From: Eubacterium sp.
GTDB lineage: Bacteria > Bacillota > Clostridia > Oscillospirales > Acutalibacteraceae
Assembly (NCBI GenBank): GCA_017458975.1
Contig: JAFSZK010000090.1
Span: forward strand, 1-46,519
Direction of reading: 5' to 3'
DNA: 46,519 nt
Shown here in pieces: positions 22,987-33,002 of this stretch (position 1 is its first letter; each line of letters begins with the position of its first letter). The notes beneath the pieces are model-generated. The model searched no databases. It was given only the letters and a program-made list of their open reading frames with translations, and was not told the DNA's origin. Position numbers and translations under genes: made by a program.

Positions 22987-24492
22987 TTGAAATTAACCAA
23001 AAAAGTAATTGCATTGCTGATTTCGGCAATTTTTATTATAAACGGAGGCGTAATCGGAGTATTTGCGGAGGACGACAGCACCACAGGCTCGACAACTACC
23101 ACGACTACCGAGGTGTCCACAACAAAGGAACAGTCAACAAAACCGACCACAACGAAGCCGACTACAACCAAACCGACAACCACTAAAAAGCAAACCGAAA
23201 AGGAAAAGAAGGAAGCTAAAAGAAAGCTGGAGGAACAGAGAAAGCAGCTTCAGCAAAAAAAGAAGGAGGCTGACAGAAAGCTTGCAAAATACGGCAAAAA
23301 CGCAAAAGCTACCGAGGAATATATTTTAGCTCTTGACGAAAGAATAGGATATATAAACGAGGAAATTGCGGTATTAAGAGCACAAATGGACGCGAGCCAG
23401 CAGGAGATTGACAAGCTTAATGTTGAAATGCAGCCGCTTAAGGACGAGCTTGCAAAGCTGCAGAAGGAGTATGACTCCTACAAGGCTGAATACGACAAGC
23501 TTAACGCCGATTTCCAAAAGACTTATGAAGCTTACTGCACAAGGCTTCGCGCTATGTATGTAAGCGGATATTCAAGCGTCCTTGCAGCGCTTCTTTCGTG
23601 CGACGACCTTGAGGATTTTATTAACCGTTTTGAAATGGTAAGAGCCGTTACCAAAAGGGACGGTGCCCTCCTTAAAACCGTACATAAGGAAATGAAGAAA
23701 ATTACCGAAAAGCAGGACGGATTAAATAAGAAAAAGACCGACGTTGAAAAGAAGAAAAAGGTTTACGACGACAAGGTTGCAAAGTATCAGGCGGAGCAGC
23801 AAACCGTACTTGACAAGCGCGAGGATATCGCAAAGAGCAGAATTCAGCTTGATGAGGACAGACTCAAGAGCGACGAGCTCTACGCAGAATACGCCGCAAG
23901 CCATAAGATTTATTCCGATTTTGCCGATGAGGATACCCATGCGCTTGACTCGATTAATCAGGAAATTGACGATTTGATGTCGGGAAAGAAAAGCGCAAGC
24001 GAGGTTACCACTGCCAAGAACCCGAAGCTCGGCGACAAGAGCAAGGTTAAGGTAAAGCGTATCGGTAAAAACGACGTTTATGCAAATTCGGACGCAACGG
24101 TCAGCTTCAGATGGCCCGTTCCCGGTCACACCCGCCTTTCCCAGCATTTTGGCCATATCCGTGCGGGAAGAGTTCATAAGGGAATTGATATTCCGTGTCC
24201 GACTCACTCAAAGATTGTTGCGGCTCAGAAGGGCGTTGTTATAAGAGCGAGAAGTAATGCGAGCGAGGCTTACGGATACCACGTTATGGTATACCACGGT
24301 ACCGACTCCCACGGAAGAAGAATCGTTACCTGTTACGCGCATAATTCTAAGCTTCTTGTTGAGGTCGGCGACCATGTTGCTCAGGGTCAGCAGCTTGCCT
24401 GGAGCGGCTCTACAGGACGTTCAACCGGACCGCATTGCCACTTTGAGGTAATTATTGACGGAACAAAGGTAAATCCGGAGAATTACGTATAA
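22987..24492 (+). CDS. Second M23 peptidoglycan hydrolase, paralogue
   Basis: A 501-residue secreted paralogue of the preceding M23 protein. After the signal peptide (about 1-27) comes a Thr/Pro/Lys-rich linker with repeated TKPT units (about 32-65), then a long coiled coil (about 70-330) and the M23 domain (about 375-501). His397/Asp401 (HKGID), His452 and His483/His485 are intact. Both paralogues share a coiled-coil motif (YCxRLRAxYVSG). The start is TTG 22987 with a weak AAGGGAAG site. The stop overlaps the queH start by one base. The linker suggests that this copy reaches further into the wall. Confidence 0.87.
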   Translation: MKLTKKVIALLISAIFIINGGVIGVFAEDDSTTGSTTTTTTEVSTTKEQSTKPTTTKPTTTKPTTTKKQTEKEKKEAKRKLEEQRKQLQQKKKEADRKLAKYGKNAKATEEYILALDERIGYINEEIAVLRAQMDASQQEIDKLNVEMQPLKDELAKLQKEYDSYKAEYDKLNADFQKTYEAYCTRLRAMYVSGYSSVLAALLSCDDLEDFINRFEMVRAVTKRDGALLKTVHKEMKKITEKQDGLNKKKTDVEKKKKVYDDKVAKYQAEQQTVLDKREDIAKSRIQLDEDRLKSDELYAEYAASHKIYSDFADEDTHALDSINQEIDDLMSGKKSASEVTTAKNPKLGDKSKVKVKRIGKNDVYANSDATVSFRWPVPGHTRLSQHFGHIRAGRVHKGIDIPCPTHSKIVAAQKGVVIRARSNASEAYGYHVMVYHGTDSHGRRIVTCYAHNSKLLVEVGDHVAQGQQLAWSGSTGRSTGPHCHFEVIIDGTKVNPENYV

Positions 24493-25121
24493 TGAATAAA
24501 ATTAACTACCAGAAAGAGCTTGATAAAATAATCGAAGAGATTAAAAGCGAGGGTGCGTGCCCGAAGCTTATGCTTCATTCCTGCTGCGCGCCCTGCTCAA
24601 GCTATGTTCTGGAATACCTAAACAAGTATTTTGATATAACCGTATATTATTTTAATCCTAATATTTCGCCCGAGGGTGAATTTGAAAAGAGATTTGAGGA
24701 ACAAAAGCGTCTTATTAAAGAGCTTCCGGTCAAAACCGACGTTAAGCTTATTAAGGGTGCGTACGATTACGAGGAATTTCTCGACGCCGTTAAAGGATAT
24801 GAGGAGTGTCGTGAGGGCGGCGAGCGTTGTTTTAAATGCTACCGTCTTCGTCTTGAAAAAACGGCGCGCTATGCGGCTGACGAGGGCTTTGATTATTTTT
24901 GCACCACTCTTTCAATCAGCCCCCTTAAAAACAGCGAAAAGATAAACGAAATAGGTTACTCGCTTGAAAAAGAATACGGCGTAAAATGGCTTCCCTCCGA
25001 TTTTAAAAAGAAAGAGGGCTATAAGCGCTCAATTGAGCTTTCAAGGGAATATAATCTTTACCGCCAGAATTACTGCGGCTGCGTTTATTCCAAATTTGAC
25101 AGGGAGGAGAAATATGAATAA
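24492..25121 (+). CDS. queH: Epoxyqueuosine reductase QueH
   Basis: A 209-residue enzyme of the QueH (former DUF208) family, which reduces epoxyqueuosine to queuosine in tRNA, the last step of queuosine synthesis. The cysteine-rich motifs are present: HSCCAPC (Cys31, 32, 35), GERCFKCY and the C-terminal YCGCVYS. These bind an Fe-S cluster and a second metal. The ATG overlaps the upstream stop, and the last bases overlap rarA by 8 bp. No other que gene is in the window. Confidence 0.92.
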   Translation: MNKINYQKELDKIIEEIKSEGACPKLMLHSCCAPCSSYVLEYLNKYFDITVYYFNPNISPEGEFEKRFEEQKRLIKELPVKTDVKLIKGAYDYEEFLDAVKGYEECREGGERCFKCYRLRLEKTARYAADEGFDYFCTTLSISPLKNSEKINEIGYSLEKEYGVKWLPSDFKKKEGYKRSIELSREYNLYRQNYCGCVYSKFDREEKYE

Positions 25122-26391
25122 TTCCCCTCTTGCGGACAGAATAAGACCTAAAGAGCTTTGCGACATAGTGGGTCAAAAGCACCTGCTTACTCCCGGCAAG
25201 GCTTTATATAATATGATTGAAAACGGTGAGATTCCGAACCTGATTTTCTACGGACCGTCGGGCGTCGGCAAGACCACCGTTGCTTCTATTATTGCAAACA
25301 AAACTAAAAGAGCTCTGCGAAAGCTTAACGGTACTACCGCGTCCACTCAGGACATTAAGGATATTGTTGCGGAAATTGATACCTTTACCGCGCCAAACGG
25401 TATTCTTTTATATCTTGACGAGATACAGTATTTTAACAAAAGGCAGCAGCAAAGCCTTTTAGAGCATATTGAAAACGGAAAGATAACCCTCATTGCCTCA
25501 ACAACCGAAAATCCGTATTTTTACGTTTATTCGGCAATTCTTTCGCGCTCGACAGTTTTTGAATTTAAGAGCATTGATGCCGAGGATATTATTCCCGCCG
25601 TTAAGCGAGGCTTTGAGTATTTAAGTGAAGAAAACGGTATTGAAATTACTTACGAGGAAGAGGCTGTAAAAAAGATTGCCTACGGCTGCGGAGGAGATGT
25701 TAGAAAAGCGCTCAACTCGGTTGAAAACTGTTATTTTGCAACTCCCGCTAAGGACGGTAAAAAGCATATCACCCTTGAAACCGCCGAGGAGCTCGCCCAA
25801 AAAAGCTCTCTTCGTTACGACAGGGACGGCGATGAGCATTACGATATTGTGTCGGCATACCAGAAAAGTATGAGGGGAAGCGACCCGGACGCAGCGCTTC
25901 ACTATCTTGCAAGATTACTTGAAGCGGGGGATTTACCGAGCGCGTGCAGACGGCTTATGGTCTGCGCCTGCGAGGACGTCGGACTTGCGTATCCCCAAAT
26001 TATTCCGATAGTTAAGGCAGCGGTTGACGCAGCGATGATGGTAGGACTTCCCGAAGCGGAAATCCCCCTTGCCGACGCGGTTATTCTTGTTGCAACAAGC
26101 CCGAAAAGCAACAGCGCGAATAATGCGATTAAGGCGGCTATGAGCGACGTCAGAAAGGGAAATATCGGTCCTATTCCGCGTCAGCTTCAGAATAAGCATT
26201 TTGACGGTGAGGACGCTGAGGTCAAGGGTCAGCATTATATCTATCCCCATGATTATGAAAATCACTGGACGTATCAGCAATACCTTCCCGATAAGATAAA
26301 AAACAGAAAGTATTATGAGTTCGGCGACAACAAAAACGAGCAGGCGTATAAAGCCTATTGGGACAGAATAAAAGGAAAAGGTAATGACTAA
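25114..26391 (+). CDS. rarA: Replication-associated recombination ATPase RarA
   Basis: A 425-residue AAA+ ATPase of the RarA/MgsA/WRNIP1 family, which acts at stalled replication forks with SSB. Walker A GPSGVGKTT is at 47-55, Walker B LYLDEI at 99-104, sensor region STTENPYF, and the tetramerisation/C-terminal part has DVRKGNIGPIPRQLQNKHF. ATG 25114 is fixed by GGGAGGAG; an earlier in-frame reading would lie inside queH. It overlaps nth by 8 bp. Confidence 0.95.
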   Translation: MNNSPLADRIRPKELCDIVGQKHLLTPGKALYNMIENGEIPNLIFYGPSGVGKTTVASIIANKTKRALRKLNGTTASTQDIKDIVAEIDTFTAPNGILLYLDEIQYFNKRQQQSLLEHIENGKITLIASTTENPYFYVYSAILSRSTVFEFKSIDAEDIIPAVKRGFEYLSEENGIEITYEEEAVKKIAYGCGGDVRKALNSVENCYFATPAKDGKKHITLETAEELAQKSSLRYDRDGDEHYDIVSAYQKSMRGSDPDAALHYLARLLEAGDLPSACRRLMVCACEDVGLAYPQIIPIVKAAVDAAMMVGLPEAEIPLADAVILVATSPKSNSANNAIKAAMSDVRKGNIGPIPRQLQNKHFDGEDAEVKGQHYIYPHDYENHWTYQQYLPDKIKNRKYYEFGDNKNEQAYKAYWDRIKGKGND

Positions 26392-27016
26392 AAAGGAAAG
26401 AGCCCTCAAGGCTGTTGAGGCGCTGAAAAAGGAATATCCCGAAGCAATATGCTCGCTTGAAGCGAAAAACCCGTTTGAGCTTCTTGTTGCAACAAGGCTT
26501 TCGGCGCAGTGCACCGACGCAAGGGTTAATCTTGTAACTCCCGAGCTGTTTTCAAAATACAAAACACTTGAGGATTATGCTTCGGCAGACGTGAAGGATG
26601 TTGAAAAAATAATTCACTCCTGCGGCTTTTACCGCGACAAGGCAAAATCAATTGTCGGTATGGCGCAGATGATTATTTCCGATTTTGACGGAAGGGTTCC
26701 CGATAATATCGAGGATTTAACAAAGCTTCCCGGCGTAGGACGAAAGACCGCTAATCTCATAGTCGGCGATGTTTACGGTAAGGAAAGCATTGTTGTCGAT
26801 ACCCATATGATCAGAATATCAAACCGCATCGGCCTGGTAAACGTTAAGGACCCGTATAAGATTGAGCTTGAGCTGAAAAAGCTTATACCCGCCGAGGAGG
26901 GAAGCGATTTTTGCCACAGGATTGTACTTTTCGGCAGGGATACCTGCCCTGCAAGAAAGCCGAAATGCGATATATGTCCTATGGCTGATTTTTGCAAAAA
27001 GGTCGGAGTTAAATAA
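26384..27016 (+). CDS. nth: Endonuclease III (DNA glycosylase/AP lyase)
   Basis: A 210-residue base-excision-repair enzyme for oxidised pyrimidines. The helix-hairpin-helix LPGVGRKTANLI has catalytic Lys121, Asp139 (VVDTH) is the second catalytic residue, and the [4Fe-4S] cluster ligands are Cys188, Cys195, Cys198 and Cys204 (C-x6-C-x2-C-x5-C). Length and numbering match the E. coli enzyme almost residue for residue. It overlaps rarA by 8 bp and the next gene by one base. Confidence 0.96.
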   Translation: MTKKERALKAVEALKKEYPEAICSLEAKNPFELLVATRLSAQCTDARVNLVTPELFSKYKTLEDYASADVKDVEKIIHSCGFYRDKAKSIVGMAQMIISDFDGRVPDNIEDLTKLPGVGRKTANLIVGDVYGKESIVVDTHMIRISNRIGLVNVKDPYKIELELKKLIPAEEGSDFCHRIVLFGRDTCPARKPKCDICPMADFCKKVGVK

Positions 27017-27516
27017 TGGATAAATCAAACATAATTCTAATCGGTATGCCAGGCTCGGGAAAGAGCACCTGCGGAGTTATTGCCGCAAAGGTTATGCTTA
27101 AAAACTTTTTTGATACCGATTTGCTTCTTCAGGGGCTTGAAAGAAGCCGTCTTCAGGAGCTTATTGACGAAAAGGGAAACGATTATTTTTATAAAGCCGA
27201 GGAAAATGCAATTCTTTCGCTTAAGCTTGAAGCAACCGTTATTGCAACGGGCGGAAGCGTTATTTATTCCGAAAAGGCGATGAAGCATTTAAAGGAGCTC
27301 GGTACGGTAATATATCTTCATTTAAGCTATGAAACCATGATGAAGAGGATTAATAATTTTACTACAAGGGGAATCGTCGTTAAAAACGGCAGCACCCTTA
27401 AAGATATGTACGACGAAAGACTGCCGCTATATGAAAAATATGCGGATAAGATTATTGACTGTGACAATAACACCGTTGAAGAAACGGTTGAAATGATAGT
27501 GAGGTCGGTTTGTTGA
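27016..27516 (+). CDS. Shikimate-kinase-like P-loop kinase
   Basis: A 166-residue kinase-like protein. It keeps the P-loop GMPGSGKST (10-18), the FDTD motif (Asp35), the ATGG motif near 77 and the late ERLPLYEKYAD motif. However, the shikimate-binding Arg of the usual FRxxE motif is Tyr59 here (FYKAEE), and the lid reads TTRGIVV instead of the common RPLL. It may therefore be a diverged shikimate kinase or a kinase for a different small molecule. No other aro gene is nearby. It is coupled to nth (one-base overlap) and to the following secreted protein gene. Confidence 0.75.
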   Translation: MDKSNIILIGMPGSGKSTCGVIAAKVMLKNFFDTDLLLQGLERSRLQELIDEKGNDYFYKAEENAILSLKLEATVIATGGSVIYSEKAMKHLKELGTVIYLHLSYETMMKRINNFTTRGIVVKNGSTLKDMYDERLPLYEKYADKIIDCDNNTVEETVEMIVRSVC

Positions 27517-29369
27517 AAAGAGTATTATCTTTTTTGCTCTCGGTAATCTTAATACTTTGCTCATACCCTGTTTTCGCTCTTGCCGGGGACGGGGAGGTTC
27601 CTGCTGTTTCTCTTGAAAATCCGTCGATGCTGTGTTATGAAATTGCAGACGGCAAAACAGACAGCGAGTTAACCGACCCTTGTGTTTCAAAGAAGTACAA
27701 GGGCAATACCTACTATTCAAGCGGAAAGCAGCTTTATACCTCAATAAAAAACAATCTGCTTTCAAGGAAAAGCGCCTTTACAATCAGGTATCTTTCAAAG
27801 GGTACAAAGTATTGGAGGCCCGACGATTTTCAGAAGCTTTTATATGAGTTTTATTACTATTCAACCGACGACGAGCTTTCTTCCTCATGCGTTGACGGAG
27901 ATTATCTTCGTTACAGTATAAGCGAGATAGGCTTTAAGGACGGAAACGAGGATACTGCGCTTGACGGCTACTATTTCTATACTCTCAAGGCTACGGCTTC
28001 ATATTATAATACCGCTGCTCAGGAAAGCGCGGTTGACAGTGCGGTTAACTCTATTGTAAACAGCATTTCCTCAAAGGACTGGAGCGACTATCAGATAATA
28101 AAATACATACACGATTATCTTTGCGATAAGGGTACTTATGACCACGACGCGATGGGATATAAAAACGGAAAAGCCGTTGCGCTTCACCCGACCGCTTTTA
28201 CCGCTTACGGTACTCTTATCGGCGGAAAAAGCGTTTGCCAGGGCTATTCCGCGGCGTTTTACAGGATTTGTAAGGAGCTCGGCTTCAGCGTTTGCGTTGC
28301 GTCGTCCGACCCCGACGTGGGCTGTCATGCGTGGAATTTAATTCAGCTTGATACAAAGTATTATTATATTGACTGTACATGGGACGATGAGAGCAGGGAT
28401 ACCGGCACGGGGGACGATTATTACTACTTCCTTGTAAACTACGCTAAGCTGACGAGCAATGATTCCGTTCTCGATGAGCATAAGCTTTATCCGACGCTCT
28501 ACGATACAACGTATTTTAATAATAAATACCGAAAGAACATTGACACAAAAAATTATAACAGGAGTAATAACAAGCTTCTTTCAAAATGCTCGCACGGTAT
28601 TTCAAAGCTTAATAACGTTTATTCGTCATCCGCTATTAAACCCGCCGTTACGGTTAAAAATCCCGAAGGAGAAGCGCTTGAAGAGGGACGCGACTATACT
28701 CTTTCCTACTCGAATAATATAAATACGGGAGCCGCGAAAGCAATTATAAGCGGCCTGGGCGAATATTCGGGAAGCGGTTTTAAACAGTTTTATATTCTTC
28801 CGGGCGTTATAAAATTAACAGGCGCAAGCGATATTGCCCCGTCTTCGGCAACCGTAAAATGGACTGCCGCCTCCGGCGCAGTAACCGGCTACAGCGTTGA
28901 AAGAGTAAAGGACGGAAAATGGATTACCGTTTTAAGTACAACAGGTAATGCGGCAAATCTGAGCTCGCTTGCTTCCTCAGCTAATCAGTACGTAAGAGTA
29001 AGAGCCTATAAGCTCCTTGGGAAAAGAAGGCTTTACGGTGCTTACAGTAATACCTTATTCTTTTCAACAAAGCCTGCCAAGGTTAAAATAACCTCTGTTA
29101 AAGCGCCTTCAAATAAGCTGACGGTTATATGGAAGAAGGCGCCGAGGATTACCGGGTATCAGCTCAGATATTCATTGAGCAAGGATATGAAAAAAGCAAA
29201 GACGCTTAAGCTGTCTTCAAAGACGCTTAAAAAGACAGTTAAAAAGCTAAAAAAGGGCAAGAAATATTACGTACAGGTAAGAGCGTACAGAAAATATACC
29301 GACCCCTCAAAAAGAACTCGCACAATATACGGAGCGTGGAGCGCAAAAAAGTCCGTTAAGATTAAATAA
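27513..29369 (+). CDS. Secreted transglutaminase-like protein with Fn3-like tail
   Basis: A 618-residue exported protein. A signal peptide (about 1-25) is followed by an unassigned region and a transglutaminase/cysteine-protease-like core with the full Cys-His-Asp triad: Cys242 (SVCQGYS), His272 (GCHAWN) and Asp287 (YYIDCTWDD). The C-terminal third has fibronectin-III-like strands (SATVKWTAASGAVTGYSVE) and Lys-rich repeats that may bind the wall. TTG 27513 is chosen, 7 bp after GAGGT; it overlaps the upstream stop. Known relatives cross-link or hydrolyse peptides or wall proteins; the substrate is unknown. It ends the long coupled run that starts at 22987. Confidence 0.85.
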   Translation: MKRVLSFLLSVILILCSYPVFALAGDGEVPAVSLENPSMLCYEIADGKTDSELTDPCVSKKYKGNTYYSSGKQLYTSIKNNLLSRKSAFTIRYLSKGTKYWRPDDFQKLLYEFYYYSTDDELSSSCVDGDYLRYSISEIGFKDGNEDTALDGYYFYTLKATASYYNTAAQESAVDSAVNSIVNSISSKDWSDYQIIKYIHDYLCDKGTYDHDAMGYKNGKAVALHPTAFTAYGTLIGGKSVCQGYSAAFYRICKELGFSVCVASSDPDVGCHAWNLIQLDTKYYYIDCTWDDESRDTGTGDDYYYFLVNYAKLTSNDSVLDEHKLYPTLYDTTYFNNKYRKNIDTKNYNRSNNKLLSKCSHGISKLNNVYSSSAIKPAVTVKNPEGEALEEGRDYTLSYSNNINTGAAKAIISGLGEYSGSGFKQFYILPGVIKLTGASDIAPSSATVKWTAASGAVTGYSVERVKDGKWITVLSTTGNAANLSSLASSANQYVRVRAYKLLGKRRLYGAYSNTLFFSTKPAKVKITSVKAPSNKLTVIWKKAPRITGYQLRYSLSKDMKKAKTLKLSSKTLKKTVKKLKKGKKYYVQVRAYRKYTDPSKRTRTIYGAWSAKKSVKIK

Positions 29370-29374
29370 AACAC

Positions 29375-29403
29375 TTGCTTAAAAGATAACAAAATGTTAT
29401 TAT
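29375..29403 (+). promoter_or_regulatory. Promoter of guaB
   Basis: TTGCTT (29375-29380), 17-bp spacer, TATTAT (29398-29403). The leader is only about 30 bases, too short for a purine riboswitch. Confidence 0.7.
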
Positions 29404-29423
29404 AGTAAAAATATTTTTTGTAA

Positions 29424-30911
<1,488 letters not shown>

Positions 30912-30920
30912 GGTGGTATA

Positions 30921-31757
30921 ATGCCTGAAGAAAAGAAAAGCAGATGGCAACGCTTTAAACGGTTTTTAAAAAGAAATATGACGCCGCTTTGGGCAAAGAG
31001 ATTTTCTTATCAGGTTATCTCTTTTCTGGTGTCAATTGCAATGGTTTTCGGCGTTGCAAGCTATGCCTTTAATAAAACCTATGAGGAAACGGAGCTGAAA
31101 TTCGTGGATGATTTTACAATCACAGTTCATACCGGCGCTTTTGGTACTCCCGATAATTCCCTTGAATTTATAGAAAAGGTGATTAAGTCGGACGCCGATA
31201 TGCTTGAGGTTGATGTTCGCCAACGTCCCGACGGTACGGTTGTTATGGGTCACGATATTATTACGACTAACTCCGCGGGCGTGGAACTTGAAAAGGCGTT
31301 TGAGCTTATAAAGGATACCGATATTAAGGTTAATCTTGATATTAAGGATATTAATTCATTAATAAAGCTAAGAGAGCTTGTTGTTAAATACGGACTTAAG
31401 GAAAGAGTATTTATGACGGGTATCGAGCCGTATCAGACCGATGCGATTAAGGATAAATGTCCCGATATTCCGTACTATATTAACTACTCTCCGAGCAGAT
31501 TTAAGATTTTTTCCGAAAGCTATCAGCAAAAGCTTCTTGACCTGCTGAAGAAAACGGGCGCAATCGGTATTAACTGTAACCACCGCTATTCCTCAAAGCC
31601 GCTTTCGAATATGCTTCATTATAACGGCTATAAGCTTTCGGTATGGACGGTTGATAAAAAGTATAATATGAAGCGTGTGCTTTTAAATCAGCCCGACAAT
31701 ATTACAACAAATGAATATGACCTCCTCAACGAAATAATTGATAATTGGGGAAAATAA
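30921..31757 (+). CDS. Degenerate membrane-anchored GDPD-like protein
   Basis: A 278-residue protein of GDPD fold with an N-terminal membrane helix (about 31-50) after a very basic cytoplasmic start. His70, Glu96, Asp98 and His111 are kept, but the conserved HR pair reads His70-Thr71 and PENT reads Pro77-Asp78-Asn79-Ser80. Loss of the Arg and change of the metal-binding Glu to Asp suggest weak, altered or absent phosphodiesterase activity. AAGGTGG precedes the ATG. It is in an operon with guaB and ends at a strong terminator. Confidence 0.8.
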   Translation: MPEEKKSRWQRFKRFLKRNMTPLWAKRFSYQVISFLVSIAMVFGVASYAFNKTYEETELKFVDDFTITVHTGAFGTPDNSLEFIEKVIKSDADMLEVDVRQRPDGTVVMGHDIITTNSAGVELEKAFELIKDTDIKVNLDIKDINSLIKLRELVVKYGLKERVFMTGIEPYQTDAIKDKCPDIPYYINYSPSRFKIFSESYQQKLLDLLKKTGAIGINCNHRYSSKPLSNMLHYNGYKLSVWTVDKKYNMKRVLLNQPDNITTNEYDLLNEIIDNWGK

Positions 31758-31783
31758 AAAAAGCACCCGCAGGGTGCTTTTTT
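31756..31783 (+). terminator. Terminator of guaB-GDPD
   Basis: AAAAAAGCACCC (31757-31768) pairs with GGGTGCTTTTTT (31772-31783), loop GCA. Confidence 0.9.
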
Positions 31784-31890
31784 AATGACGAATTACAAAT
31801 TACGAATGACGAATTGAGGTTACTCGGCTTACGCCTCAGACAATTAGTTGCGAAGCAATTTCGTTTTGAATTAGGCTGGCTCATTAAGAA
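31784..31890. repeat. Intergenic repeat-rich segment
   Basis: AATGACGAATT occurs at 31784-31794 and 31805-31815 (21-bp period) with a similar ATTACAAATTACG between. Short hairpins follow (GAGG/CCTC, TTGCGAAGCAA). No ORF is present. It looks like a degenerate intergenic repeat unrelated to the 67-bp unit. Confidence 0.5.
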
Positions 31891-31897
31891 AAAGAAG

Positions 31898-32953
31898 CTA
31901 TATTAATTCGGCTTTGCCAAGCCACGGGTCATAAATTTTATCGCTGCAAACAAATTCAGTGTAAAGGTTAGCCGTCTTATAGTTATCCTTTGAAGCATTA
32001 AAACAGGTGACGTCAATATAACCGTTATTCATTTCCCAACAGAGATGATAATAGATTTTATCTTCCTGAACATATGCAGGTTTTGAGGTGTAAAACGAAG
32101 CATCTGTATATACGCTTTGAAATTCGAGAGTATTATATATTGTCATTATTGCGACAACCTTGCCGTCCTTTACACCTATGTAATCCGGCGTATAGCTTGA
32201 CGGACAGAAAAGCACGTCCATATTGCTGTGAAGTTCCTCATATGAAACATCAAAAGTTTTTTCAAGCATATTGATATAGCTGCTGTTTGTTTCGATATTT
32301 ATAAGCATTTCGTTATATTTATTTTTATATTCCGAAATGCTCATACCCAAGTCATCGCTTGATACGTTACAGGAGTTAAAGACGCCCTTTGTATTATGGC
32401 GCGCGGGCAGGGTATCGCTTGTAAACGTACAGCCTTCATTTGCGTTTATTCCTACTCTTTCGTGCAGGTCGCCCAACATTACGTCATACCATTCGCCGTT
32501 ACCCTCGGACGCGCCTGCTTCCTCGTCCAGTGTTCGGTAAAGATGAAAGTTTCCGTCAGGAGTTTCAAGATAACCGCAATAAGTTCTGCCCGTGTCAGGC
32601 GCCCAGTATTCATCACTGAAGAAAGCGGACGGGATATTATCTTCCGAAACCCAGAAAAACTGAGCGACAAGACCGTTTAAATCATCCTTTCGCTCTTTCG
32701 GGGAATCATATATAAAACACCAGCCCTCGCCCCTGTCGCTTTCAGGGTCGTTATATCCGTATTCGCATTTATATTTATCCTTCCACGTTCTTGGCAGACG
32801 AAGATAAAAATAATAGGTTTTCGCAGTTACGGAAGCAACGTAGCTGTCAGACGGTGAGGCTTCTTTGCTTTGATTTTTTATGAAATACCAACCGCCAAAA
32901 GCAACGGCTATAACCAGTATTATCGGTATAATTATTTTAAAAGTTTTTTTCAT
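31898..32953 (-). CDS. Membrane-anchored extracellular protein, unknown
   Basis: A 351-residue protein with an N-terminal membrane helix (about 5-24) and a long extracellular part with several cysteines and many aromatic residues (Tyr, Trp). I recognise no family or catalytic motif. The ribosome site is weak. It starts 49 bp after the esterase gene, across a hairpin, and no good promoter is visible in that gap, so it may be expressed by read-through from the esterase promoter. Confidence 0.7.
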   Translation of the reverse strand: MKKTFKIIIPIILVIAVAFGGWYFIKNQSKEASPSDSYVASVTAKTYYFYLRLPRTWKDKYKCEYGYNDPESDRGEGWCFIYDSPKERKDDLNGLVAQFFWVSEDNIPSAFFSDEYWAPDTGRTYCGYLETPDGNFHLYRTLDEEAGASEGNGEWYDVMLGDLHERVGINANEGCTFTSDTLPARHNTKGVFNSCNVSSDDLGMSISEYKNKYNEMLINIETNSSYINMLEKTFDVSYEELHSNMDVLFCPSSYTPDYIGVKDGKVVAIMTIYNTLEFQSVYTDASFYTSKPAYVQEDKIYYHLCWEMNNGYIDVTCFNASKDNYKTANLYTEFVCSDKIYDPWLGKAELI

Positions 32954-32968
32954 ATCACATCTTAAAAT

Positions 32969-33001
32969 AACGGGCGCAGGAATTTCCTTTGCCCGTTTTT
33001 T
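32969..33001. terminator. Hairpin between esterase and unknown gene
   Basis: AACGGGC (32969-32975) pairs with GCCCGTT (32991-32997). On the minus strand it is followed by ATTTTAA, a weak tail, so partial read-through is plausible. Confidence 0.55.
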
Positions 33002-33002
33002 A

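Noticed and set aside
23080..23190. Short repeats that could look like a CRISPR array
   Set aside because: They encode in-frame Thr/Pro/Lys (TKPT) repeats of the second M23 protein; there are no spacers of equal length.
27513..29369. Secreted protein as a classic cell-wall-anchored (sortase) protein
   Set aside because: No LPxTG-like motif, hydrophobic tail or terminal positive cluster is visible in the sortase layout.
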